Part shown: piece by piece, positions 10,018-18,092 of the stretch
Position numbering within the stretch: position 1 is the stretch's first letter
Layout of the letters: every line of letters starts with the position of its first letter
Assembly: GCA_025149285.1 (NCBI GenBank)
Contig: CP102274.1
Coordinates: forward strand, 1,007,501-1,071,500
Length of the DNA: 64,000 nucleotides
Direction of reading: 5' to 3'
DNA from: Hungatella hathewayi
Lineage (GTDB): Bacteria; Bacillota; Clostridia; Lachnospirales; Lachnospiraceae
Position numbers and translations under genes: made by a program
Notes under the pieces: generated by a model
Database searches by the model: none
Told to the model about the DNA's origin: nothing
What the model saw: the letters and a program-made list of their open reading frames with translations, nothing else

Positions 10018-11712
10018 ATGACTGATGAGATGAAGATCAATGCCATCCAGCGGGAAAAGTATCTTTCCAAAGGTTACTGGAAGGATATTACGCTGCTGGA
10101 CTGTTGGAGAGAATCCGTGAAGAAGTATTCCGAACGGGAATATGTGGTGGATGACAGGGGAAAACGGTATACCTACCGGCAGATGGATGAGGCCGCATCG
10201 AAAGTGGCGGCCTTTCTCCGGGAACAGGGGGTTTTGCCGGGAGACGCGGTATCGTTCCAGCTCCCCATCTGGAGCGAGTTCGCGGTGGTGACGATCGCCT
10301 GCTTTATGACCGGAGCCGTAGCCCATCCCATCGCCATGTCCTATGAGGAAAAGGAACTGATTCGGAGCATGAATTTAACGGAGTCAAAGGTTTACTTCGG
10401 CCCCTCCTTTTTTCATAAGACGGATTATGCGAGCCGGATTCTGGCTGTGAGAGAATCCATTCCGTCGCTGTCCTGTGTCGTCATTGTGGGCGGTGAAAAG
10501 CCGGATGCCGGAGCGATCGCCTCGTTTCAGGAAATACTGGACAGATGTGATGCGGGGACCGGGAGTATGGAGACAGACCAGGCGGAGAGCGGGCCGGCAG
10601 ACTTGGACAGGGCGGAGACCAGGCGGACCGGAGAGGATCTGGCGCTGATACTCTGCACCTCCGGGACGACCAGCGGGACGAAGGGAGTTCTGCTCACCCA
10701 CAACAATATTCGTTACAGCGAGGAGGTATTTACCAGGGAACTGGGGCTGACCAGTGAGGACATCATGTTCATGCCTGCGCCGTTAAATCATGCAACCGGC
10801 TTCCATCACGGGCTGATTGCTCCCATGCTGATCGGAGCGAAAGTGGTGCTTCAGCAGAAGTACCGCTGCCGTGAGGCCATTGATCTGATGAATCGGGAGC
10901 GCTGTACTTTTTCTATGGGAGCTACGCCATTTATCTATGATATTCTCCGGGAACTGGAGAACGGCGGCGGAGAACTGCCGTTCCTGAAGCTTTACCTCTG
11001 CGGCGGCGCTCCGGTGCCGGGCTATATGGTGCAGAAGGCGTGGAGCTTCGGAATCCTGCTCTGTGAGGTCTACGGTTCGACGGAAAGCGTTCCCCATGTG
11101 TTTGTACGGCCCGAGGAGGCGCTTACATTAAACGGAACCACGTCCGGCCGGCCCATCGAAGGCGTTGAGATCCGGGTTGTGGATGACGAGGGTAACGACG
11201 TACCGCCCGGGATACCGGGAGAGGAGCTTTCCAGGGGACCCAATGTGTTTGTGGGATATCTAAAGGATAAAAGAATCACGGATGGCGCGCTGGACGATGA
11301 CGGCTGGTTTCACAGCGGTGATTTATGCGTCATGGATGAGGCTGGTAATATTCATATTATTGGCAGAAAGAAAGATATGATCGTCCGCGGCGGAGAGAAT
11401 TTGAATTCCAACGAGATTAATGACCGGCTGGAAGGCTGTCCGGGAATGGGCGACCACACGGTGATCGGAATGCCGGACGACCGGCTGGGCGAGAGAATCT
11501 GCGCTTTTGCCGTTCCGCTGCCGGGATTTGAACATTTAAAGCTGGAGGATGTGACCGGATGGCTTTGCCGGAACGGCGTCCCGAAACGGTTCTGGCCGGA
11601 GAGACTGGAACTGATCGACCGTATTCCCCATACGGGCAGCGGGAAAGTAAAGAAGTATCTGTTGAAAGAGGAACTGGAAAAGAGAATGGAGGGGCCGGAG
11701 CACAATGATTGA
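10018..11712 (+). CDS. Acyl-CoA synthetase (AMP-forming), CaiC-like
   Basis: The 564-residue enzyme is an ANL-superfamily acid-CoA ligase. TSGTTSGTKGV near 218-228 is the ATP-binding loop, YGSTES near 349 is the adenine motif, HSGDL and GRKKDMIVRGGENL form the hinge, and GSGKVKKYLLKEE carries the C-terminal catalytic Lys. It would prime the CoA pool at the cost of ATP, after which the CoA-transferase recycles it; CaiC and CaiB share work this way. A polar insert near 183-205, rich in Glu, Asp and Thr, is unusual. GGAG is 8-9 bases before the ATG. Its stop overlaps the next start. Confidence 0.85.
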   Translation: MTDEMKINAIQREKYLSKGYWKDITLLDCWRESVKKYSEREYVVDDRGKRYTYRQMDEAASKVAAFLREQGVLPGDAVSFQLPIWSEFAVVTIACFMTGAVAHPIAMSYEEKELIRSMNLTESKVYFGPSFFHKTDYASRILAVRESIPSLSCVVIVGGEKPDAGAIASFQEILDRCDAGTGSMETDQAESGPADLDRAETRRTGEDLALILCTSGTTSGTKGVLLTHNNIRYSEEVFTRELGLTSEDIMFMPAPLNHATGFHHGLIAPMLIGAKVVLQQKYRCREAIDLMNRERCTFSMGATPFIYDILRELENGGGELPFLKLYLCGGAPVPGYMVQKAWSFGILLCEVYGSTESVPHVFVRPEEALTLNGTTSGRPIEGVEIRVVDDEGNDVPPGIPGEELSRGPNVFVGYLKDKRITDGALDDDGWFHSGDLCVMDEAGNIHIIGRKKDMIVRGGENLNSNEINDRLEGCPGMGDHTVIGMPDDRLGERICAFAVPLPGFEHLKLEDVTGWLCRNGVPKRFWPERLELIDRIPHTGSGKVKKYLLKEELEKRMEGPEHND

Positions 11713-12262
11713 ACAGAAATTTGGACCGAAAAGATGCCGGGATACCAGAAAACCTCGCGCGGATCAGTGTCCGGAGGTCGTGTTTTACCGCTGCAGAAGC
11801 TGTAACAGCTTATTTCCAGTTACCGGGGGTCAGGCGCTTGAGGAGAAGAAGATTTTCTGCTGCAGTGAAGAAGCAGAGCGCCTGGTGCCGACAGACGCCG
11901 GGGAGGCAAAGGAGTTTTTAGAACTCAGTTACCAGATTACCGGCGGCTATAACGACAACGCGGTAAAGGTATCGTGGAAGACGAAAAAACAGGATTGCGT
12001 ACCGGAGTGGATCTATTTGAAGACCTTTACGGGCGGTTATTTAAAATATGTGAGGAAGGAAAAACGTTCCCCCATGGTATTTGCACTGGCAGACACGGAT
12101 GCGTTCTGCTACTGCGATGAAGATCCCTGTCTGGAATGCGTGTTCCGCTGTAAGAGAGGCTTTGCGGTTTACGCATATTCTGAGGGGACCGGACTATTGG
12201 AAATGCCGCTGGACAGAATGACGGCACACTGGCAGACACGGGAAAAGGAAGCGGAGAGGTAG
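11705..12262 (+). CDS. Desulfoferrodoxin-like protein lacking the superoxide reductase histidines
   Basis: The 185-residue protein overlaps the ligase gene by 8 bases. Residues 28-62 look like a desulforedoxin domain: YRCRSC (Cys30, Cys33) and FCC (Cys52, Cys53) give the CxxC...CC pattern of an Fe(Cys)4 centre. Residues 85-137 follow the superoxide reductase strand pattern, with PEWIYLKTFTGGY matching the family's IEWIELL-type strand. The His ligands of the catalytic iron are absent; the only His is near residue 176, at the C-terminus. A Cys-rich patch CYCDEDPCLEC at 135-145 stands where the family has YCNLHG. So rubredoxin-like electron transfer or a new metal site is more likely than superoxide reduction. 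The homology call is by eye. Confidence 0.55.
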   Translation: MIEQKFGPKRCRDTRKPRADQCPEVVFYRCRSCNSLFPVTGGQALEEKKIFCCSEEAERLVPTDAGEAKEFLELSYQITGGYNDNAVKVSWKTKKQDCVPEWIYLKTFTGGYLKYVRKEKRSPMVFALADTDAFCYCDEDPCLECVFRCKRGFAVYAYSEGTGLLEMPLDRMTAHWQTREKEAER

Positions 12263-12281
12263 GGGATTTTTTTAGATTCTT

Positions 12282-12299
12282 TTGTTAATAAATTAACAG
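12282..12299. promoter_or_regulatory. Rex-type operator before the transporter genes
   Basis: TTGTTAA-TAAA-TTAACAG matches the Rex consensus TTGTTAA-N4-TTAACAA at all defined positions except the last. It lies in the 84-base gap ahead of the YkvI-like gene. Rex senses the NADH/NAD ratio, which suits an Etf-linked pathway. Binding is inferred, not shown. Confidence 0.6.
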
Positions 12300-12346
12300 A
12301 ACTCATGCAATGACGTCTGTTAAATATAAGCGAGGAGGGTTTACGT

Positions 12347-13657
12347 ATGAAAAGCGAAAATGTCGGAAGCGGTGGGACAGCTGTAGACTGGAGAGCAGTG
12401 CTGGTGTTTGTATCCATTGCATTCAGCTCGCAGTGCGGAGGCGGTTTTGCGTCAGGCTCCACACCCTGGACTTATTTTTTCCGGAATACAGGATTTTACG
12501 GTATGCTTCCGGAGGTGACACAATCGTACTTCTGTCTGCTTATGCCTCTGGTGGTGGCGGCGATCAACTGCTTTATCATCTATTTTTTCATGAAGTTCGC
12601 CATGGATTTCAGAACCTTCGACTATGGGAATTTCCTTGAAAAATACGGCTCCAGATTCTGGGGAGGCGTGCTGGCAAAACCGATGCAGATCGTGTATGAA
12701 CTGAATTTTAACTGGCTGCTCATCGTATGTATGGCACTGGCCTATTCCACCTCCGGCTCAGCCCTTAAGGAGCTGACGGGGATTCCGTACATATGGACCA
12801 CATTTATTGTGGGAATTATCATGTTTCTTCTCTGTATGAAAGGTACGGAGCTGGTACGGAAAAATGCGGTCTTCATGAGTTCTGTTATCTTTATCGCCCT
12901 GATTGTCGTTCACGTTCCGAACCTTATTTTCAATATCGGGAGCGGAAAACTGGCAAACGAGATGGCTGTTATGAGCAGCAGCATGGAGGCCGGAATCGCA
13001 TCGGGCGCAGGCAGCTTTTTCAAATATCTTTTCATTGCATTTGTATGGGCCTATATCTTTTCCGGTCAGAATCTGGCTGGATTCGGCGCGTACGTCAATC
13101 ATGCGCAGCTGTTTGATAATAAGAAAACTCTGCGATGGGCGGTGGTCCTGTCCGTGATTGTAAACTGGGTATTCCTGGAGATGAACGCCATAAACCTGGC
13201 GGGAAACTACAGTGCGGTTTACGATGGATGGGCAAACGGAAAAGCCGTGTATACAATCATGGTGGTACAGAACGGCTGGGCGGGCGGCGCCGTCAGGGCA
13301 ATTTCCCTGACGCTGCTTACCATAGCAATCTTTTTTGCAACAATCTCCACGGCGATCAACTATGCACAGGGCTTTAATGACCGTGTTCTGAACTGGTATC
13401 AGAAAAAGAGCGGGGAAGATCCGAAGGTCTCCGAAGCCAGGCGCAACCGGCGGGGAGCTGTCCTTACCTTTGTCTACATCTGTCTTACCTGGGTGATTTC
13501 CCAGGCAGGGCTTACGACCCTGGTATCCAAAGGACTGACTGCGGCATCTTATATCAATTTATTCACCCTCATCCTTCCCACGGTGATGAATGTGATAATC
13601 GGATGGCCGGACAGAGAGTATGACAGCGGCAGGAAAGTGCAGGCCGGAACTAAATAA
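12347..13657 (+). CDS. YkvI-like membrane transporter of unknown substrate
   Basis: The 436-residue integral membrane protein has about ten hydrophobic segments and the N-terminal FSSQCGGGFASG, which resembles the glycine-rich broken first helix of APC-superfamily carriers. It looks like the uncharacterised YkvI family. The gene has its own AGGAGG site and a Rex-type palindrome upstream. Position between the CoA genes and a second carrier suggests uptake of the pathway substrate or exchange of substrate and product. The BCCT carrier usual for carnitine and betaines is missing, so this protein may take its place; that is inference. Confidence 0.7.
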   Translation: MKSENVGSGGTAVDWRAVLVFVSIAFSSQCGGGFASGSTPWTYFFRNTGFYGMLPEVTQSYFCLLMPLVVAAINCFIIYFFMKFAMDFRTFDYGNFLEKYGSRFWGGVLAKPMQIVYELNFNWLLIVCMALAYSTSGSALKELTGIPYIWTTFIVGIIMFLLCMKGTELVRKNAVFMSSVIFIALIVVHVPNLIFNIGSGKLANEMAVMSSSMEAGIASGAGSFFKYLFIAFVWAYIFSGQNLAGFGAYVNHAQLFDNKKTLRWAVVLSVIVNWVFLEMNAINLAGNYSAVYDGWANGKAVYTIMVVQNGWAGGAVRAISLTLLTIAIFFATISTAINYAQGFNDRVLNWYQKKSGEDPKVSEARRNRRGAVLTFVYICLTWVISQAGLTTLVSKGLTAASYINLFTLILPTVMNVIIGWPDREYDSGRKVQAGTK

Positions 13658-13677
13658 TAAATGATGGAGGTGTTTTT

Positions 13678-14979
13678 ATGTTAGCAACAATGGGGCTTAT
13701 CTTTGCCATTGCGCTTTTAGTAGTCATGATCATCAAGGGGATTGACATGATCTGCGCCACCGTGATAACGGCGGTAATTATCTTATTAAGCAGTCAACTT
13801 AGCCTGTCCGACGGTCTTCTTACCACATTTTCCGGCGGCGCCGGAGGTTTCGTAACTTCCTGGTTTCTGATCCTGGGTATGGGAGGTATCTTCGGACAGC
13901 TGGTGCTGGAAACCGGACTGGCCACCAAAATTGCCAAATGGCTGACCCAGAAGCTGGGAGCCAGGATGGTGGGCCTGGTCATCCTGATCTGTACCTTTTT
14001 TATTACTCTTTTAGGCATCAACGGCTATATCATGGTGTTTGTACTGTATCCGATCGCTGACAATCTGCTTCGTGAAAATAAGATGGACCGCCGGCTGCTT
14101 CCGTTTATGCTGCTGGGCGGCGGAGCTTCTGCCAATGGATTTATGTATACCCTGGATATCTGTAATGTCCTTCCCAGCGGATATCTGGGAACGTCACTGG
14201 GATCGGCGCCGTTCTTATCCCTGGTATTTACCGCGATTGTGGCTGTGTGTTATTTTGTATATTTCAACTATGCCCAGGCCCAGAGCCACAAGAAGCATAC
14301 GAATGAGGAGCTGCTGGCCATGTATACCAGCTCCAATAAGGTTATGAGTGATGAAGAGCTGCCCGGCATCGGAATGTCGGTACTGCCGTTTATTGTGGTA
14401 TTCGGCATCGTAGTGGCCACCTCCAGCTGGGGAACCTCCACGAGTATTCTGTTTTCTTTGACCGTGGGAATCCTGCTGATCATGGCGACCCAGTTTAAAC
14501 ATATCGAGAACATCAAGGCCTCCGCTAAAACGGGCGCGGGATCCGGACTGAATTCCATGCTGACTGTGGCGGCGGTTATGGGACTTTCCAAGGTGCTCAG
14601 CCTGTCGCCTGCGTTTCAGGCGCTGCAGCAGGCCGTGTTATCCATGAATATGCCGGTGTACTTAAAGGCGTATTTCGGAACTGCTGTTTTGACCGGTCTG
14701 ACCGGGTCTGCGATTTCCGGGGAAACGATTTTCCTGGAGAGCTTTGGCCAGGCGTTTGTGGATATGGGGGTCAATGTCCAGGCCCTGCACAGAATCGTGA
14801 CAGAGTCAGCCCTGATTTTAAATAAGCTGCCAAACTCCTCCGTGGCAATACTAACGATGTCCATCTGCGGATGCAGCTTAAAAGAAAGTTATAAGCATGT
14901 GATTCTGGGGACTATGATTCCGGCGGCAGCAGCAGGTTTGGTGATTGCTTTGATGGCTACCTTTGGTATTACATTTTAG
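13678..14979 (+). CDS. GntP-family organic acid permease
   Basis: The 433-residue protein has 11-12 hydrophobic segments. The N-terminal pattern MLATMGLIFAIALLVVMIIK, the WFLILGMGGIFGQL segment and the C-terminal SALILNKLPNSSVAIL fit the GntP/citrate-type (ion transporter) superfamily. Substrates in the family are gluconate-like or other hydroxy acids carried with protons. The gene starts 20 bases after the YkvI-like gene with GGAGG ahead of it and is the last of the operon. Having two unrelated carriers in one operon suggests separate import and export, or two related acids. Confidence 0.75.
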   Translation: MLATMGLIFAIALLVVMIIKGIDMICATVITAVIILLSSQLSLSDGLLTTFSGGAGGFVTSWFLILGMGGIFGQLVLETGLATKIAKWLTQKLGARMVGLVILICTFFITLLGINGYIMVFVLYPIADNLLRENKMDRRLLPFMLLGGGASANGFMYTLDICNVLPSGYLGTSLGSAPFLSLVFTAIVAVCYFVYFNYAQAQSHKKHTNEELLAMYTSSNKVMSDEELPGIGMSVLPFIVVFGIVVATSSWGTSTSILFSLTVGILLIMATQFKHIENIKASAKTGAGSGLNSMLTVAAVMGLSKVLSLSPAFQALQQAVLSMNMPVYLKAYFGTAVLTGLTGSAISGETIFLESFGQAFVDMGVNVQALHRIVTESALILNKLPNSSVAILTMSICGCSLKESYKHVILGTMIPAAAAGLVIALMATFGITF

Positions 14980-15065
14980 AAAATTGTGAGTATGAGAAAA
15001 GGAACCGTTCCTCTGTTCCGAGTTCTATCTTGTCTTTTGGGAATGACGTATTATAGTTATGGATA

Positions 15066-15115
15066 AAAATATCTGGGTAATCTTTAGAATATAAAGAAAA
15101 CCCAGATATTTTATT
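15066..15115 (+). terminator. Terminator of the acyl-CoA operon
   Basis: AATATCTGGGT (15068-15078) pairs perfectly with ACCCAGATATT (15100-15110). An inner TCTTTA/TAAAGA stem lies within the loop and TTATT follows. It lies 90 bases after the GntP-like gene. Confidence 0.85.
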
Positions 15116-15127
15116 AAGCTGTTTTAA

Positions 15128-15318
15128 TTAATCTGCCCATAATTCAACGCTCTCTCTAAATGGCAACCTGTGCGTTTGGTCTTCTATAAAGTGGGCTGGC
15201 TGTACGATGTTTAGATAATCGTTAGTCCTTCTATCAGTTTGCTGAAACGTTCATATACTTCTTCCGCGCCGACTCCAGACGCTTTTCTGAAACTTTCGTC
15301 CCGGTTGCCACATTTTCT
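15128..15318 (-). pseudogene. Possible frameshifted 3' remnant of an unidentified gene
   Basis: No intact gene is present. On the minus strand one frame (15318 down to 15211) reads CGNRDESFRKASGVGAEEVY and onward, and another (15250 down to 15128) reads VQPAHFIEDQTHRLPFRE and ends VELWAD plus stop. Both have protein-like composition, neither has a start codon, and they overlap at 15211-15250, where a single frameshift would join them. This suggests the last 60 or so codons of a decayed gene. The family was not recognised. Confidence 0.3.
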
Positions 15319-15587
15319 TTAATACTGAACTATTACAGTTGTTGGTTTTTTAGTGTATATACTATTATCATTACAGTGCTCATGACATAACTTATTAATA
15401 ATTTTCCGAATACATGTTTGATTCATGGATATTGTTAATATTTTATTTCTATTATATAATAAAAATAAAATAATTTTCAGCCAATGTTCTATCTTAAAAT
15501 TAAGCAGGGATAAAGAAAAAGGAAACCTTCAGTAAATTGAATGGGTTACATTGCTTATTAAACGGCTGTAATAGATAATGGGGAAAA
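15319..15587. other. AT-rich intergenic stretch without recognisable gene
   Basis: This stretch is very AT-rich, with runs such as ATTATATAATAAAAATAAAATAA near 15450 that may hold promoter elements for the gene at 15588. No RNA gene or protein was recognised. Confidence 0.5.
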
Positions 15588-16331
15588 ATGAATCATTATA
15601 TTTATATCATTGTATTAACATTTATATTAATATCAGCTAATTGGGGAGAAAATTGTAATAACTATCCCCAGGCAAATGACATAGAAAATAATAATTTTGC
15701 AGATATACAAGAAAGCAAGCAGCCTGAAACGAAAGCAATGCAGGATAAGGATTTAAACTTAAAAGAAATTGCTGACCACGTGGTTGAGTCAAACAAAGAA
15801 AAAACGAATAGAGAGATTTCAAAAGAATCTAATGAATTTTTGTCATATTTTGTTGATAAAGTATTTGATTCCTCTTACCATCCCCCAAAAGCTGCTTCTG
15901 GTTATGTGATGGAATATATCGTAATTGATAAAATAGAAGATGGAAATGTTTCTGGAGAGTATTCAAGCCAGGCAGGTTTTATATGGGAAAATGGGGTATT
16001 TAATAATGTTCGGATCAATGAAGATAATAGTATTGTTGTTATAAATGAATGGACTGGCGTTAATTTTATAACAGAGGAGAGTTTCCCCAAAGCATACACT
16101 AAAATAAAAATAATTTTTGATCGTGTGGTAGATGGTATACCTGTAATAAAAACAGTTAAGCTAGGTCCAGTTGAGGGAAACGAGGAAATCTTAAAAGAAT
16201 ACTATTATATGAGTGAGCCAGGAACTATTCATGAGTGGTTTTCCAATAACTATATGTATTATGATTTAAATATGTCTGAAGAAGAGATGGTTGACTGGAT
16301 AACTAAAAATATAAATACACCATGGAAATAA
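15588..16331 (+). CDS. Orphan secreted or membrane-anchored protein, unknown function
   Basis: The 247-residue protein opens with a hydrophobic stretch (residues 4-19, YIYIIVLTFILISANW) that could be a signal peptide or anchor, although no basic residue precedes it. There is a Cys at 23 but no clear lipobox. A low-complexity, Lys/Glu/Asn-rich spacer runs to about 80, followed by a compact acidic domain with many Tyr and Trp. No family was recognised. Its AT content and codon use differ strongly from both neighbours, which suggests recent transfer. The ribosome site GGGGAA is weak. It has no operon partners. Confidence 0.6.
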   Translation: MNHYIYIIVLTFILISANWGENCNNYPQANDIENNNFADIQESKQPETKAMQDKDLNLKEIADHVVESNKEKTNREISKESNEFLSYFVDKVFDSSYHPPKAASGYVMEYIVIDKIEDGNVSGEYSSQAGFIWENGVFNNVRINEDNSIVVINEWTGVNFITEESFPKAYTKIKIIFDRVVDGIPVIKTVKLGPVEGNEEILKEYYYMSEPGTIHEWFSNNYMYYDLNMSEEEMVDWITKNINTPWK

Positions 16332-16979
16332 CTAGTCCTGATGGCAGAGTAAGAGGTAGTCCAGTCCTATCTCATCTGTTTGCTGTCCTGGCTGCTTCTG
16401 TGGTAATAAATAAGCCTTCGTGTCAGTCCTGGTTTTCGTTATTTTTTAATTTGAGGATATCAAGTACAATTGTCCTATCTGTAAGTTCGTATTTAAGGAG
16501 CTTAATGATTTCCTTTGACCAATAACGGTATGTTACAGAACTGGTTTCAGCAGTCTTGCCAATCCGGGAAATAGGTTCCCTGACTAAAGTATATTGAGTT
16601 CTTGTAAAGATAAGCATCAGATCACAAGCTTCTTTGCTTTAACCTTCCAGTTTTTCATATCATGTTAATACTAACTTCCAACTTCGTTTATAATACTTTC
16701 GCCCCGTTTTTGACATATATTTTTGCATACAGTTTCAATTGCCGACTGACTTACCATATGAAGCGGTATTTATCAATACATATCTTTGTACGAGGAAAAG
16801 GCATTAACCAGGTTGACATAAGGATGCCACATATGGCAGATATAAACTTAACTCTGACTCTGAGCCGCTGGGGATGCTAAATGGCCCGGAAGTATTCCGC
16901 CCAATGTGCCCATGTATGGTCTAAAAGGATATGAAACGGATTGTTTTTCCGAGTTTGGCAAAATTAATGCAAAACTGTA
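16332..16979. other. Gene-poor AT-rich stretch
   Basis: About 650 bases lie between the orphan protein and the LysR gene. Only short frames exist. The longest believable one is on the minus strand at 16423-16617 (64 residues, with LVREPISRIGKTAE and YRYWSKEIIKLLKYEL), which has no ribosome site and no family match by eye; it may be a fragment of a lost gene. No tRNA, repeat or terminator was recognised. Confidence 0.4.
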
Positions 16980-17867
16980 CTAGTCCGGCATGTTTAAGCA
17001 ATTGGCAACCATAAAGTTTGCAAAGGCTTCCACTGCGGAGGTGATGAAGTTTTTCCTGCTGTATACCATGTAGATCATGCGGGTATCTTTGGGGACGTCG
17101 AGGAGCCGGACTTTGGAAAGGTTGTTAAACTGCCTTAAGTAAGGAGTGTCGGCTACAATGGCTACCTTCGAGGATTTGGATATTCTGCCTGCAATGGAGA
17201 TTTCATCGTCATAGGAATAGACAGCCTCCACTCCCTTTTCTTTCAGCAGCCTGCGGACGACCTTGCCGATGGGAATCGTGTCCCGGTAGGTGGTCAGCCT
17301 GTAATCCTTTAAGTCGGACAGATACATGGCGCCCCGGTCTGCCAGCGGGTGGTTGTCCTGGACAATGGCGATCAGTTCCTGATAGGTAATGGGAACAAAG
17401 ACCAGATCGGGCATGTCATCCACCATGGAACAGAAGCCGATGTCATATTTGCCGCAGGAAACGCCCTGTGCCACCTCAATGGACATTCCGTGGTAGATAT
17501 TAAGCGTGGCAAGAGGATTCTTCTGCTGATAAAGATCCAGGGCCTCCGGTAAAAAGTCGCCTAACAGGGTAGGAATGCAGCCAATATCGATGGAGCCGCT
17601 GATGTGACCGGATTTCTCCTTGATCAGGGAGATGCCGTGTTCCAGGATACTCAGGGATTCGCTGACGTACTGGTAAAACTCTTCTCCGTATTTGGTGAGC
17701 TGAATATTACGTCCCTTTTTCTGGAAAAGGGATACCCCGAGTTCCTTTTCCAGAGATGCGATGGAGTCGCTTAAGCTTGGCTGAGTGATGTAAAGCGCTT
17801 TGGCTGCCTCGGTGTAGTGCTGAACTTCTGCCAGTTTTCGAAAATAGTACAATTGTGGTAAATTCAT
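16980..17867 (-). CDS. LysR-family transcriptional regulator
   Basis: The 295-residue protein has the LysR HTH at 1-60 (LPQLYYFRKLAEVQHYTEAA and TQPSLSDSIASLEKELG) followed by a periplasmic-binding-like effector domain. It lies divergent from the metallo-hydrolase gene at 18093, with 225 bases between, and by family habit would control that gene and itself in response to a small metabolite. The first helix segment with Tyr-Phe and the QEL-type effector residues are close to CysL/CynR-like members, but no specific ligand can be assigned. Confidence 0.9.
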   Translation of the reverse strand: MNLPQLYYFRKLAEVQHYTEAAKALYITQPSLSDSIASLEKELGVSLFQKKGRNIQLTKYGEEFYQYVSESLSILEHGISLIKEKSGHISGSIDIGCIPTLLGDFLPEALDLYQQKNPLATLNIYHGMSIEVAQGVSCGKYDIGFCSMVDDMPDLVFVPITYQELIAIVQDNHPLADRGAMYLSDLKDYRLTTYRDTIPIGKVVRRLLKEKGVEAVYSYDDEISIAGRISKSSKVAIVADTPYLRQFNNLSKVRLLDVPKDTRMIYMVYSRKNFITSAVEAFANFMVANCLNMPD

Positions 17868-18092
17868 AATCCCCTCCAGTTAATCGATATATTTATTATA
17901 CAGGATTAACAATGGAAAAGCCAGTACCTGTATTGGCACCAGCAGCAGTTTTGAAGGTATTGGTAAACCAGAGCCATTGAAAAATCATGAGAGACCGTGG
18001 GCAGTCCGGAATTCTATTTGACATTTGTCCGGAAAGTTTTTACAATGGAGATTATTAACGGTAAACAGCAGCGATGTGAGGGGGAGAACGAT

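Noticed and set aside
4368..14979. Assigning the operon to carnitine reduction (caiABC)
   Set aside because: No CaiT-type BCCT carrier, CaiD or CaiE is present, and the CoA-transferase resembles other family III branches equally well by eye.
16423..16617. 64-residue minus-strand ORF as a real gene
   Set aside because: It has no ribosome site, no recognised family and lies in a gene-poor region; it is mentioned only as a possible fragment.
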